A stretch of DNA of 64,000 nucleotides from Arthrobacter sp. AFG7.2 (GTDB lineage: Bacteria > Actinomycetota > Actinomycetes > Actinomycetales > Micrococcaceae), in the NCBI RefSeq assembly GCF_002892835.1, contig NZ_PJMB01000002.1:186001-250000 (forward strand), given 5' to 3'. The notes below the pieces were generated by a model. The model searched no databases. It was not told the origin of the DNA and saw only the letters and a list, made by a program, of their open reading frames with translations. A program made the translations under genes and the position numbers. Of the stretch, positions 26,901 through 35,101 are shown in pieces; within the stretch, counting starts at the first letter, position 1; the number at the start of each line of letters is the position of its first letter.

Positions 26901-26925
26901 AGGCTGAAGGAGCACTCACCGGTGG

Positions 26926-27351
26926 TTATTTGCCAAATCTGAACACGATCGAGTCGAAGACGGCACGTGCCTCGCTCGTCAGTTCCGGATTGACCGATTC
27001 GCGGAATTGAACCGTCCAGTTCACAGCGAGCTGGCCGTTCAAGTGGACCACCCGGTAGGTTTCGCGCTCAGCGGCGCTCGAGTACCAGCGTGAGCATTCG
27101 TTTGAGAATTCTGAGTGGATGCAGAACTTGCCGCGGTCGCAGGCTGTAATGTCCACGTCGCGCTCGACGCAGTGGCCGGACTCGAAGCCAGAGTAATCGC
27201 CCAGCAGGACCTCGACGGGACGAGTGCTCGCCGTTGACGTCTGCGCCGTCATCGCGTCTACGAAGGCCTCAGCCGACGGATCGACCTCGACGAGCGCGCC
27301 CACCCAGGCGCATGCGTCCGTCGGGACATAGTCGGTGGGCCACCAACCCAC
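26926..27351 (-). pseudogene. Truncated gene for a secreted or surface protein of unknown function
   Basis: 141 residues remain, from GTG 27351, with four Cys (for example ACDRGKFCIHSEF and NECSRWYSS) and the motif GWWPTDYVPTDACAW. The reading frame continues upstream for only four more codons (stop at 27361-27363) and then meets the transposase remnant that starts about 27352. The absence of any signal peptide or N-terminal domain suggests that the 5' part was lost when the insertion sequence arrived. The family is not recognised. Confidence 0.6.
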
Positions 27352-27631
27352 GACGACGGTTCAACGGCATCGAAATCCGCGATCGGGACCCTCGGTGAAC
27401 GCACTAGCGGATACGTGATGTTGCTGCATCTGCTTGAGGACCACACCGCCCGCACCGGCGCCGCCGCGATGAATACCCTCCCCGAGCAGCTGCGCCGTTC
27501 GACGACCTGGGATCAAGGAGCGGAGATGTCGCGGCATCAGGAGATCACTATGGCTACCGGTATGCCGATCTATTTCTGTGAGCCACATTCGCCCTGGCAG
27601 CGCGGCAGCAACGAAAACACCAACGGGCTCC
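27352..27631 (+). pseudogene. IS30-family transposase remnant, left part
   Basis: The plus frame reads SAIGTLGERTSGYVMLLHLL, then LPEQLRRSTTWDQGAEMSRH and IYFCEPHSPWQRGSNENTNG, the central and DDE-containing region of IS30 transposases. The N-terminal half is missing at the left boundary near 27352. The frame is broken after NTNGLL by an IS3-family insertion and resumes at 29069. The left terminal repeat of the IS30 element was lost. Confidence 0.85.
27628..27631. repeat. Target-site duplication, left copy (CTCC)
   Basis: The CTCC here is repeated at 29065-29068 on the other side of the IS3-family element. Removing the element and one copy restores the IS30 transposase frame as NGLLREYFPK. 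Confidence 0.85.
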
Positions 27632-27668
27632 TGGAGTGGTCCCTAAATGTTGGACTCCTAATTAAACG

Positions 27669-28484
27669 TTACGCGGTGGCGAGGTTGTGAGCGAGGTATT
27701 CGTCGGGGCTGAGGTAGCCGAGTCTCCGTTGGATTCGGGTGCTGTTCCACCAACGCAGATACTCGGTTAGACCGGTATGGAACTGCTCGGTGGTCTTGGG
27801 TTGCTGGATCCGGAACCATTCCTCTTTAAGGTGGCTGAAGAACCCTTCCATGGTGGCGTTATCCAAGCAGGTGCCCTTACGGGACATCGATTGCGTCAGC
27901 CCGGCTTCGCGGAGCGTGTCCTGCCAGAGCGGATGCCGGTACTGAATCCCCTGATCTGAATGGACCAGGGGTCGCTCGTTCGGAGCGAGGCCGCTGATCG
28001 CAGCGCGAAGGCCATCGGTAACCATTTTGACGCTCGGTGACGGACCTGCCATAACAGAGACGATCCGGTTGTCATGGAGATCAAGGACCGGTGAGACGTA
28101 AACCTTGGAGGTGCCCACCGTGAATTCGGTGACGTCGGTGGCCCACTTAGTGTGTTTGACCGCGGTCTCGAACTGGCGGTTCAACACGTTCTCAGCCGCT
28201 TTACCGACCTCGCCGCGGAAGGAGTTGTATCTGCGCCGGCGACGGACCGGGCTTTGCAATCCGAGCCCGCGCATGAGCTTCAGCACGGTCTTCTTCGACA
28301 CTATCCATCCCTGTCGCAGGAGCATGGCCAGGACGCGTCGATGCCCGTAAGCGCTTCGCGCCTGCGTGAAGACCTGACGAATGGCTTCTTTGAGTTCCGC
28401 GTGCCGATCTGGCCGGGTAAGCCGGTTGCGGTGGTCGTAGAACGTGGACCGGGGAATCTTTGCCAGATGCAGCAACAGCGGCAA
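27669..28484 (-). CDS. IS3-family transposase OrfB (DDE integrase domain)
   Basis: 271 residues from a GTG-type internal start; the working product is probably the OrfAB fusion made by frameshifting, whose orfB frame is open from at least 28559. The integrase core has Asp in TDVTEF, Asp in HSDQGIQYR and Glu in MEGFFSHLKEEWF, the DDE triad, preceded by the HTH_21 region AYGHRRVLAMLLRQG. The C-terminus RIQRRLGYLSPDEYL is typical. The IS150-like group is the best fit. Confidence 0.92.
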   Translation of the reverse strand: MPLLLHLAKIPRSTFYDHRNRLTRPDRHAELKEAIRQVFTQARSAYGHRRVLAMLLRQGWIVSKKTVLKLMRGLGLQSPVRRRRRYNSFRGEVGKAAENVLNRQFETAVKHTKWATDVTEFTVGTSKVYVSPVLDLHDNRIVSVMAGPSPSVKMVTDGLRAAISGLAPNERPLVHSDQGIQYRHPLWQDTLREAGLTQSMSRKGTCLDNATMEGFFSHLKEEWFRIQQPKTTEQFHTGLTEYLRWWNSTRIQRRLGYLSPDEYLAHNLATA

Positions 28485-28522
28485 CCGGTGATGGGCCTTG
28501 AGGTCATTGATCGCTTGAACTT

Positions 28523-29005
28523 TCAGCGTCGTTCCTGTGCCCTCAAGGCCCGCAAATTTCCCAGGTACGCCACCTCCGCACGCAACCGCTCGTTCTCCCT
28601 TCGGAGTTGCTCGACCTCGCCCTCCGGAACTGGATTCTCGCGATCGACCGGTGGCCGGCCCCGTTTTTTCGGGCGTAAGCCGTCTTCACCGTCTCGCCGG
28701 TAAATTCTCGTCCAGTTCGTGACGGTGCCGGGAGAGGGAAGGTCGTACTCCTTGGCCAGGACGCGTCCGGACACGCCCTGAAGATGACGTCGCACGATCA
28801 AAAGCTTGGTTTCGATGTCGTACTGCTTACGGTCTCTTGTCATCAGCGCACCCGATCCTCGTACCTGCCATCGCTGATACAACATTTGGACAGGGTTAGG
28901 TGCTAAATCAAGAGTCAGCGCGACGGACTTCGCAGTCAGCCCCTGCTCGAACAACTCCATAGAAGACACTGCATCGGAGTGACTCAACGTGCTTCTCAAG
29001 TACAT
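28523..29005 (-). CDS. IS3-family transposase OrfA (helix-turn-helix protein)
   Basis: 160 residues. Two helix-turn-helix segments occur (AVSSMELFEQGLTAKSVALT and RHLQGVSGRVLAKEYDLPSP), then a basic linker KKRGRPP and a leucine-zipper-like coil (EVEQLRRENERLRAEVAYL), the usual OrfA plan. It ends at a TGA inside the frameshift region, 30 bases after the slippery heptamer. It binds the element ends and regulates transposition. Confidence 0.88.
   Translation of the reverse strand: MYLRSTLSHSDAVSSMELFEQGLTAKSVALTLDLAPNPVQMLYQRWQVRGSGALMTRDRKQYDIETKLLIVRRHLQGVSGRVLAKEYDLPSPGTVTNWTRIYRRDGEDGLRPKKRGRPPVDRENPVPEGEVEQLRRENERLRAEVAYLGNLRALRAQERR
28553..28559 (-). promoter_or_regulatory. -1 ribosomal frameshift heptamer A AAT TTG in the IS3-family element
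   Basis: In the orfA reading phase the sequence is A AAT TTG, which fits the X XXY YYZ rule for -1 slippage. Shifting back one base enters the orfB frame, which is open through 27669. The site lies at the end of the leucine-rich coil, where IS3 elements normally shift. No downstream pseudoknot was worked out. Confidence 0.65.
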
Positions 29006-29064
29006 CTGACTACTCCTGGAAGAAGGATCCTAAATTGGGTGTCCAACTTCCGGGGACCACTCCA

Positions 29065-29068
29065 CTCC
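29065..29068. repeat. Target-site duplication, right copy (CTCC)
   Basis: Matches the left copy at 27628-27631 and marks the right edge of the IS3-family insertion. Confidence 0.85.
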
Positions 29069-29226
29069 TCCGCGAGTACTTCCCGAAAAGCACCGATCTG
29101 TCTTTCCATGGGCCTGGAATCCTCGAGAACGTCGCGGCGGAACTCAACCGCCGGCCACGTAAACGACACGGCTACCGAACGCCCGCAGAAGTCCTCGCCG
29201 AGCTAGTCTCGAACCCAGTTAACTAA
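29069..29226 (+). pseudogene. IS30-family transposase remnant, right part
   Basis: The frame interrupted at 27631 continues here as REYFPKSTDLSFHGPGILEN and ends ELVSNPVN before TAA at 29224-29226. The segment NRRPRKRHGYRTPAEVLAEL is the IS30 C-terminal signature. The following bases, GGTGTTGCAGGCACCACTGG near 29231, may be what is left of the IS30 right terminal repeat. Confidence 0.85.
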
Positions 29227-29705
29227 GTCCGGTGTTGCAGGCACCACTGGAATTCGCCTCGTGTACTCATCCTTAGTTATGAGACAGGTGGGCGGGCGAC
29301 GCCCGGAGCTTGTCAAAGCGAGGCATGGAAGCAAGCACTTTCTTAGTTCGGCTGCCTAGCATCTTGAAAACGACAGTTTTTTAAGAGACCCCTTCAGGGC
29401 TGGGATATGCCGGTCGAGCCGGCAGGAATCACGCCGGCGCTCATCTTAAAAACACGCCTCACATCCATCGTCTCGCCGAGGGCGTTTGGGGACTTTCTGA
29501 ACATGCTCGCCATCTTGGCCGAAACGTGCACGCGCTGACTGTTGAGCGAGTATCGGTATCGCGGCCGCCAGGAAAAACCGAACCTCTTTGGACAGCCCGT
29601 GTCTGACTGGGCCGTCATCGCAGGCAAACGTTGAGTACTGACTGTTCAGCTTTGCAGGCGTCGGATCGGATTGCCTTTAGTCGGCGGGCTTTTGTTTCTG
29701 CTGCG
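29227..29705. other. 479-bp stretch with no supported gene
   Basis: Between the IS30 remnant and the DUF808 gene. A 77-codon minus-strand frame (29394-29627) has no recognisable family or clear binding site. I see no complete terminator or tRNA here. It may be debris from the mobile-element insertion. Confidence 0.5.
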
Positions 29706-30728
29706 TTAGAGCGCTGAAGACCCGTTACGTTTCTCCGGCCGATAGCCGGCGAGTTCGGCGCGGAGGTCGCCCTCTTCGTGCCCGCCCTTCTTCTTGCCGA
29801 ACGGCAGGGCTTTGAGCAGCGGGCCAACGACAGCCATGATGACGAGGCCCCAGGCCAGTCCGAGGATGGCCGAGCACACAGTGTTCACCAGCCAGGCCAG
29901 GAAGCCGCCCACAACTGCGATTCCGGCGAAAGGCTTCTCAAGGACATGGACCAGGTCATAGGGCGCGTGCCAGCCGAGGTCGTATGCACCCTGCAACATG
30001 ATGTGCCCACCAACCCACAGCATGGCGATCGTCCCGATGAACGTGATCCCGGCCAGGACGGCGGGCATCCCCTTGACGAGCAGTTCGCCGAAGCGCTGGG
30101 TACGCGGGGAATCCTTTGTTGCCAGGTGCAGGCCAATGTCGTCCATTTTGACGATCAGAGCGACGGCACCATACACGGCCACCGTGATGACGAAAGCCAC
30201 AACAACCAGGATGACAGCCCGGGCCCACAGGGAATCACCGGCCACCTCGTTCATCGAGATGACCATGATCTCGCAGGACAGGATGAAGTCGGTGGTGATG
30301 GCGCCCTTGATGACCTTGGCCTCTGCCTCCGGACCCCGCTCCACCGCCGGCGCCTTTTCATCTGAGTGGTCGCCGCGGACCTTGTGCCACACCTTCTCCG
30401 CACCCTCGTAGCAGAGGTACGTGCCGCCCAGCATGAGGATGAACGGGATAACGCCGGGGATGAAGGCGCTGATAAGCAGCAGCGCCGGCAGGATGATCAG
30501 CAGCTTGTTGCGGAGCGAGCCCCAGAAGATCTTCTTGATCATGGGCAGTTCTCGGGACGGGTCGGCGCCGGACACGTACTGCGGCGTAACAGCGGCGTCG
30601 TCGATCACCACACCGGCGGCCTTGGCACCGGCCTTGGCTGCTCCGGCGGCAACATCGTCCACCGAGGCTGCGGCTATGCGGGCCAGGGCTGCAATGTCGT
30701 CCAGTAGGGCGACGAGGCCGCCGCTCAC
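29706..30728 (-). CDS. DUF808 (YedI-like) membrane protein
   Basis: 340 residues. The N-terminus SGGLVALLDDIAALARIAAA is the DUF808 signature, followed by an amphipathic Ala-rich region, and then hydrophobic segments including LLIILPALLLISAFIPGVIP, AVILVVVAFVITVAVYGAVA and GGFLAWLVNTVCSAILGLAW. A charged cytoplasmic loop (VRGDHSDEKAPAVERGPEAE) lies between. The function of the family is unknown. The C-terminus EKRNGSSAL is hydrophilic. Confidence 0.88.
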   Translation of the reverse strand: MSGGLVALLDDIAALARIAAASVDDVAAGAAKAGAKAAGVVIDDAAVTPQYVSGADPSRELPMIKKIFWGSLRNKLLIILPALLLISAFIPGVIPFILMLGGTYLCYEGAEKVWHKVRGDHSDEKAPAVERGPEAEAKVIKGAITTDFILSCEIMVISMNEVAGDSLWARAVILVVVAFVITVAVYGAVALIVKMDDIGLHLATKDSPRTQRFGELLVKGMPAVLAGITFIGTIAMLWVGGHIMLQGAYDLGWHAPYDLVHVLEKPFAGIAVVGGFLAWLVNTVCSAILGLAWGLVIMAVVGPLLKALPFGKKKGGHEEGDLRAELAGYRPEKRNGSSAL

Positions 30729-30806
30729 AGACCGCTCCTGCGCTGCTCGGGGAGGGACTGCTGGGCGTGGGGGCCTCGATTAAGGCTCGTGATCGGCATG
30801 CTGAAA

Positions 30807-30812
30807 ATTATA
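30807..30812 (-). promoter_or_regulatory. Candidate -10 element (TATAAT) for the DUF808 gene
   Basis: The minus strand reads TATAAT at 30812-30807, about 79 bases upstream of the DUF808 start. A matching -35 hexamer at 17 bases is not seen, so this is tentative. Confidence 0.35.
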
Positions 30813-30964
30813 GTGGCCGGGCTGGCTGCGGAGGGGGAGGTTGCGGCCCTTCCGGGACGGAGGTAACCCTGCAGCGCCCCAATTCGCAGGAATTGTTGTA
30901 ATACCGGCGGACACAAGAAAGTCTCAAAATGAACATTCCCCGGAAGTCGGACTGAGACATGCAG

Positions 30965-31455
30965 TTCTGACTTCCGCGGTGGAATTCGAGGGAGAGCCGC
31001 CGGTAGGCGAAGGCATTGTCTGTCATGACGCGTTTGACCGGTGCGCCGTTGGCTACCATGGCTGCCGCCGCGCGGGTGAGGAACCCGGCGCAGGTCGGGC
31101 CTTTCTCGTCAGGCGTGGCATGCCGGCGCGGGCCAGAATCCGGGAGACCGTTCGGGCGCTGGTCCTCAGCGCACGGCCAGGTCCATTGGGCCTTCCCGGT
31201 GCCCCCGCGCTGGGTCAGGACGTCGGCAACGTCTTCTTCCGGGGTGGCATGCGGGCTGACTTCGGTCTGGAGCTGCGGTCCTAAAGGCCGCCCAAGCCGT
31301 GGGCCCGGTACCGGCTGATCCAGCGGTGGGCGCAGGTCCGCGAGATACCCATTTCCTTGGCTACATGGGCTATCGGACGGCCGGCCAGGATGCGTTCGAC
31401 GAGGATCCGTCTACCGGTCGGGGTCAGGCGGCATTACGGTGGAACATGAAGACCT
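30965..31455 (-). pseudogene. Decayed IS481-family transposase
   Basis: Starting at ATG 31455 the minus strand reads MFHRNA, then shifts frame and continues LTPTGRRILVERILAGRPIA and HVAKEMGISRTCAHRWISRY, ending RAHGLGGL at a stop. After further frame changes come TVSRILARAGMPRL and GAPVKRVMTDNAFAYRR. These are IS481 transposase blocks in the right order but split among three frames, with the C-terminal half absent. The copy cannot make an active enzyme. Confidence 0.8.
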
Positions 31456-31502
31456 CTTAGTCGTTGGCTGTGTGTGGTAACCACCAACCTAAGAGGTCTT
31501 CA
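31447..31502. repeat. 14-bp inverted repeat at the 5' edge of the IS481 remnant
   Basis: TGAAGACCTCTTAG at 31447-31460 and CTAAGAGGTCTTCA at 31489-31502 are perfect complements around a 28-base loop. One arm overlaps the transposase start codon. It may be the element end plus a leader hairpin that limits transposase expression. Confidence 0.6.
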
Positions 31503-31626
31503 CCTATTCATGATGTAACCAACGTCCTGACTCGGTACAACCAGCGCCTACGCCTGGATTCTGACAAAGGGGCCCGTCCCGGTACAGTCGGCTTCAGCCA
31601 TCTTCAGCCCTACGGAAGCAGCGAAT

Positions 31627-32037
31627 ATGCGCCACCCTCTCCTAGCGTCCCGAGTATTCGCAGCGGCTTTCATCGTACTGAGTACCGCCGGCTGCCTGGC
31701 TACTGGCCCCTCGAAGGCCGACCAGCTCGAAATTGCGATGAACGATGCTGCAATGACGGTTCCGGGCATTCAATCGACGTTGATCAACGTCAATATGAAC
31801 ACGTCCGGCAACTTCATCACCGCGAAACTCGTCGGGAACAGCATGGACCAGGCTGAACTCGCTGATGCCCTCAGGCGGGCCTTACCGCCGATGCTGGAGG
31901 AAACCAGTCACCTTGACGGGGGCACCTTCTCGACCAGCATCTTCTCGCCGGACGACTCAGTCTCGGTTGGGGCCAGCGACTTCGGCTATTCCGGCGGTGC
32001 CTCCCTTGAAAGGTTCCGGGAGTACTTCCTGGACTAG
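31627..32037 (+). CDS. Small lipoprotein of unknown function
   Basis: 136 residues. The N-terminus MRHPLLASRVFAAAFIVLST ends at the lipobox TAGC, Cys23, so it is exported and anchored to the membrane. The mature part has no Cys and no known motif; it is Ser, Thr and Asp rich (SIFSPDDSVSVGASDFGYSG). The gene stands alone among broken genes and appears intact. Confidence 0.65.
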   Translation: MRHPLLASRVFAAAFIVLSTAGCLATGPSKADQLEIAMNDAAMTVPGIQSTLINVNMNTSGNFITAKLVGNSMDQAELADALRRALPPMLEETSHLDGGTFSTSIFSPDDSVSVGASDFGYSGGASLERFREYFLD

Positions 32038-32039
32038 AC

Positions 32040-32506
32040 ATGCTCAGACAGGGCAGAGCTTGAGCGTGGTCAGCTTGGCCGAGGGAAGCGAAACTGCCCC
32101 GGTTTGATGTAAGTGGTATTGCCTCTGCCCGCGCCGCCAGGGTGACGCAATACCGGCGAGTCGATGTACTCCCGCAGTTTGCGGGCCACCTAACAGCTCT
32201 CTACCGGCCGTCCAATGATCCACGGACTGCATGATATCCCGGGGTGCCGGGAAGGTCGGCCGGGGTAACCCGACAGAGCCGTGGACGGGGCTGGAGGGAG
32301 CGCGCCGACGCTCACGCCGTCGATGTCCGGGATCTCGAGCTCCAACTTCTGCTCCGCCGTGGAGGTCCCCTCATCCTTGTACCGAGCCCTGGAGGCCGCT
32401 GGCGCCCGCGCCGCCAACGAATCGGCACAAGTCGTCGTCCCCGTTATGCCGAAGAACTTAGCCGAGCTGTGAGGGACGTCCTGCTACAACCAGCCGCTGT
32501 TCCCTG
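32040..32506. other. Gene-poor stretch with an unassigned minus-strand open frame
   Basis: No intact gene is supported. A minus frame around 32230-32475 reads, in part, YKDEGTSTAEQKLELEIPDI and may be a fragment of a lost gene, but no family or start can be assigned. Confidence 0.4.
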
Positions 32507-32967
32507 TTAGTGCCCCGGCTCTTTCTTTTGCTGCCCCAGTTCCAAGAGGTTGACGTCGACTCGGCCGGAGGTGCCCGGCTGGGGGGAGCCCCGCAGCCCG
32601 CGGAGCTTGGTGGCCCGGTATTCGTCGCGGGCGAGGTTGAACGTGTAGAGCGTCATGAGTCCGGCGAAGCCAATGAGCCACAGGGCGCCCCACGTCGGCG
32701 CCCGCCCTCCCACAGCGGCCGCTGGAACAGCCATAGGCCAACGATCAGCACGAGTCCAAGGAAGGCTGTGATGATTCCCATACCCCACCAGGTGCTGACC
32801 TGGGCATGACCGCGTCCGGGAGTGAATCCGATTTCTTCCGCCGGGTAGCTGTGCAGCTCCCCGGCGCTGGTCTTGCGGAGCACGCGCTTCCCTCCGGCGG
32901 CTACAGCCTTCTTGTGCTCGGCGTATACCGCGTCCTCGTGCCGCATACGCTCCCGGTCGTAGACCAT
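32507..32967 (-). pseudogene. Frameshifted small membrane protein gene
   Basis: From ATG 32967 the frame encodes a charged start (VYDRERMRHEDAVYAEHKKA), then a membrane helix GIITAFLGLVLIVGLWLF. Near 32700 the reading must change frame to continue as TWGALWLIGFAGLMTLYTFN and a hydrophilic C-terminus ending QQKKEPGH at 32507. Together the two parts make a two-helix protein of about 150 residues. The frame change lies in a run of G and C and could be a real mutation or a sequence error. Family not recognised. Confidence 0.6.
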
Positions 32968-33118
32968 GCTGATTCCTTAATGCTGACTAGCTGTCCGAAA
33001 AACGTCTTTGGCACGTTGTGTGCGGCATCCGCCAGGACCTTCCTTGAGCACGCCCGGAGACTTACGGGCAGCTTTCCCTACACATACACCTCACTCTAAT
33101 GAACAATGAGGCAACACC

Positions 33119-33265
33119 ATGTCCTTGACGGACAAGCTCAAAGGCAACGTCGCCGTCCACGTGAAAAGCCGGCAACAAGGCCGCTCTGACCAGCGTCCTG
33201 GGCAAAATCGAAACGAAGGAGAAGTCCGGCAAGACCCCGTGGAGCTGGACGACCTCCCTGTCTGA
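33119..33265 (+). pseudogene. Relic of a GatB/YqeY-domain gene
   Basis: ATG 33119 begins MSLTDKLKGNVAVHVKS; after one frame change the strand reads GNKAALTSVLGKIETKEKSG and KTP, and after another VELDDL. Joined, this matches the N-terminal 50 residues of YqeY-like proteins as I recall them, but at least two frameshifts and loss of the remainder make it non-functional. Confidence 0.6.
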
Positions 33266-33509
33266 ACCGGCTGGCCGGCAAGATGTAATGAAGAAAACAA
33301 GGGGAGCAGGAGGGGCGCGCCGGCGGCGCTGTGCACGGCCACTGACCGGCCTCTCCACCCGCCGCTGACAAAACCCGGGCAGCCTGAGTTCGAAAGTTTG
33401 GGGGAGCGCCCGTGGTAGAGAAGAATGCGGAAGCTGATTCAAACGCAGGAAGTCCTGGAGAAATGCAATGGCTTGGCTGGCACCCGTCCCGGCAGGTAGC
33501 TGCGGAGAA

Positions 33510-33733
33510 TTAGCGGACCGACGTCGGCGGGAGGACTGTATAGCGGGCGCCTTCCTCAATAAACATGCGCCGCCGGCGCCGCCGAGCACCACCCAGGCTA
33601 TGGAGCCGTCCTCAGTATGGTCATCAACAACGCCGGTCCCCAGGTCATGGCCGAGTTTGTGCACCCTGACCGTCTGGCCCCGCCACAGCGTACCGGCGCC
33701 GGTGGTCGTTTGGGTTAATACATTGGTACTCAT
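33510..33733 (-). pseudogene. Frameshifted small conserved protein gene
   Basis: ATG 33733 begins MSTNVLTQTTTGAGTLWRGQ and continues TVRVHKLGHDLGTGVVDDHT and GSIAWVVLGGAG. Around 33570 the frame must change to continue RRRMFIEEGARYTVLPPTSV and stop at 33510. The joined product would be about 74 residues with a beta-rich look. The slip is in a GGCGCCGGCGGC run. I recall no function for this family. Confidence 0.55.
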
Positions 33734-33784
33734 GGTGTCTCGTCCTGTCCTCGATATGTCGTTCCCCGGAGTTAGAGTCCCCAC

Positions 33785-34146
33785 ATGAGCGTTACTGAAC
33801 GCCGGCTGGGACGGGGAGGCGCAGGGCGGCTCAGCCATGGCGCAGGACATCGAAAATGCAGGACGCCGCAGCCCACGGGGCGGGACTGCGCTCTTGCCGT
33901 ATTCGTGAAGGTGGCCGCCCTGGGTACCAGCGCCGCTGCGGCAGTGATCCTTGCATGGACTCCCGGGCTCGTCCTGGGCCAGGAATCCGTCAAGGTATGC
34001 CGCGGGACCAGGTGCAGGGCCGGATGCTGTCCGCGGCGTTCATGCTCATCCCCGCCGCCGTCCTGATTGTCGTCCACTGGCGCCCACCCTGCTCACGCAA
34101 CGGCCTGTGTGGTGGAACGGCCCGGTCAATCGCAGGGGGCCGGTAG
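33785..34146 (+). pseudogene. Frameshifted membrane protein relic
   Basis: One plus frame encodes LAVFVKVAALGTSAAAAVIL and AWTPGLVLGQESVKV, a membrane-type helix; the continuation MPRDQVQGRMLSAAFMLIPA and AVLIVVHWR is in a different frame from about 33995. No family is recognised. The break may be real or an error. Confidence 0.4.
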
Positions 34147-34316
34147 ATCCGGTGCTTAACCTGCCAGGCCAGCTTAAGCACCCGGGCGTGCATGCCTGCG
34201 GCGGCGCACGGCAGTCCCGCGAATGGGGGGAATTGTTACCGCAGGTCAGTTCCTCGTTCTCCACGTGAACGTAAGATCAGCCCTGTCTCATTACTTTGTC
34301 ATTTGGGGGAATACCT

Positions 34317-34823
34317 TTGAGCCACCCGCAATATCACTCGCAGCAGCCTTACCAGCCCCAGCAGCCGCACTTGTCCCAACAGTCTTGGGCAGGCAGCGGT
34401 GAACCGCCGCTTTGGGCTCCGTGGTACGGCGCCCCGTTCGCCGCGGCCGTCAAGCGGTTCTTCAAGAAGTACGCCACATTCTCCGGCCGGGCCAGCCGCA
34501 GCGAATACTGGTGGTGGACGCTTGTGTCCATCATCGTCAGCATCGTCCTGAACATCGTGATCACCGCAGGCATCAACTACACCGGCTATGGCCCCACCGC
34601 CGGACTGGGGACGCTCATCGGCATCCTCCTGGCGGCCACCTGGCTCCTTGCCTTCTTCATCCCCTCGCTGGCACTGTCAGTGCGGCGCCTGCACGACAGC
34701 AACAAGAGCGGCTGGATGCTGCTGCTCGCCCTAGTCCCGGTCGCCGGCCCTATCATCGTGCTGGTATTCATGCTGCTCGGCCCTGAGCCGGCCGGTCAGC
34801 AGTACGACCAGCCGATGGCCTAG
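34317..34823 (+). CDS. DUF805 membrane protein
   Basis: 168 residues. A Gln- and Pro-rich start (SHPQYHSQQPYQPQQPHLSQ) precedes the DUF805 domain: FFKKYATFSGRASRSEYWWW, then helices IIVSIVLNIVITAGINYTGY and IGILLAATWLLAFFIPSLAL, the signature LSVRRLHDSNKSGWMLLLAL, and a last helix. Function unknown; members are cytoplasmic-membrane proteins. The start is TTG 34317 with GGGGGA six bases upstream. Confidence 0.85.
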   Translation: MSHPQYHSQQPYQPQQPHLSQQSWAGSGEPPLWAPWYGAPFAAAVKRFFKKYATFSGRASRSEYWWWTLVSIIVSIVLNIVITAGINYTGYGPTAGLGTLIGILLAATWLLAFFIPSLALSVRRLHDSNKSGWMLLLALVPVAGPIIVLVFMLLGPEPAGQQYDQPMA

Positions 34824-34831
34824 GGTCGCGG

Positions 34832-34872
34832 CACAAAGAGGGGAAGGCCGCTGTGGCCTTCCCCTCTTTGTG
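34832..34872 (+). terminator. Rho-independent terminator after the DUF805 gene
   Basis: A perfect 18-bp stem, CACAAAGAGGGGAAGGCC at 34832-34849 and its complement at 34855-34872, with loop GCTGT, begins nine bases after the stop codon. Confidence 0.88.
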
Positions 34873-35059
34873 TCTGTCTGTTGTGCCCGGCTACCCCCGA
34901 ACAGCCTGGCGAAGAGTCACTTCTTCAGCAACGCTGGGTTCCCCTGCACAACCTTCTTCGACGCAGGCCATGTAGTTACTAAGCGGCGAACCCCCTGACG
35001 GGGGTGCATAGTCGCACTGGTGTGGATGGAAAGGCCTCACGCGTTTTTGCAGACACAAA

Positions 35060-35094
35060 AAAGCCCCGGAAAATCAGTGATTTTCCGGGGCTTT
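35060..35094 (-). terminator. Rho-independent terminator of tRNA-Leu
   Basis: A 17-bp perfect stem, AAAGCCCCGGAAAATCA at 35060-35076 and its complement at 35078-35094. On the minus strand it follows the tRNA by eight bases and ends with a TTTTTT run. Confidence 0.88.
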
Positions 35095-35101
35095 CCCTTT
35101 G

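Larger units (their letters stand above)
27632..29064 (-). mobile_element. Complete IS3-family insertion sequence (1433 bp)
   Basis: The ends form imperfect inverted repeats: the left begins TGGAGTGGTCCCTAAATGTT and the right, read on the minus strand, begins TGGAGTGGTCCCCGGAAGTT, followed on both by GGAC. The element starts TG and ends CA, as is usual for the family. It encodes orfA and orfB on the minus strand with a -1 frameshift site between them. The 4-bp direct repeat CTCC flanks it. Both genes look intact, so the copy may be active and recent. Confidence 0.9.

Noticed and set aside
29394..29627. 77-codon minus-strand frame near the IS30 remnant
   Set aside because: No family pattern, no binding site and an odd composition for this genome; not enough to call a gene.
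33062..33850. 262-codon minus-strand open frame
   Set aside because: Only its part from ATG 33733 resembles a protein, and that part changes frame at about 33570; the rest is random in character.
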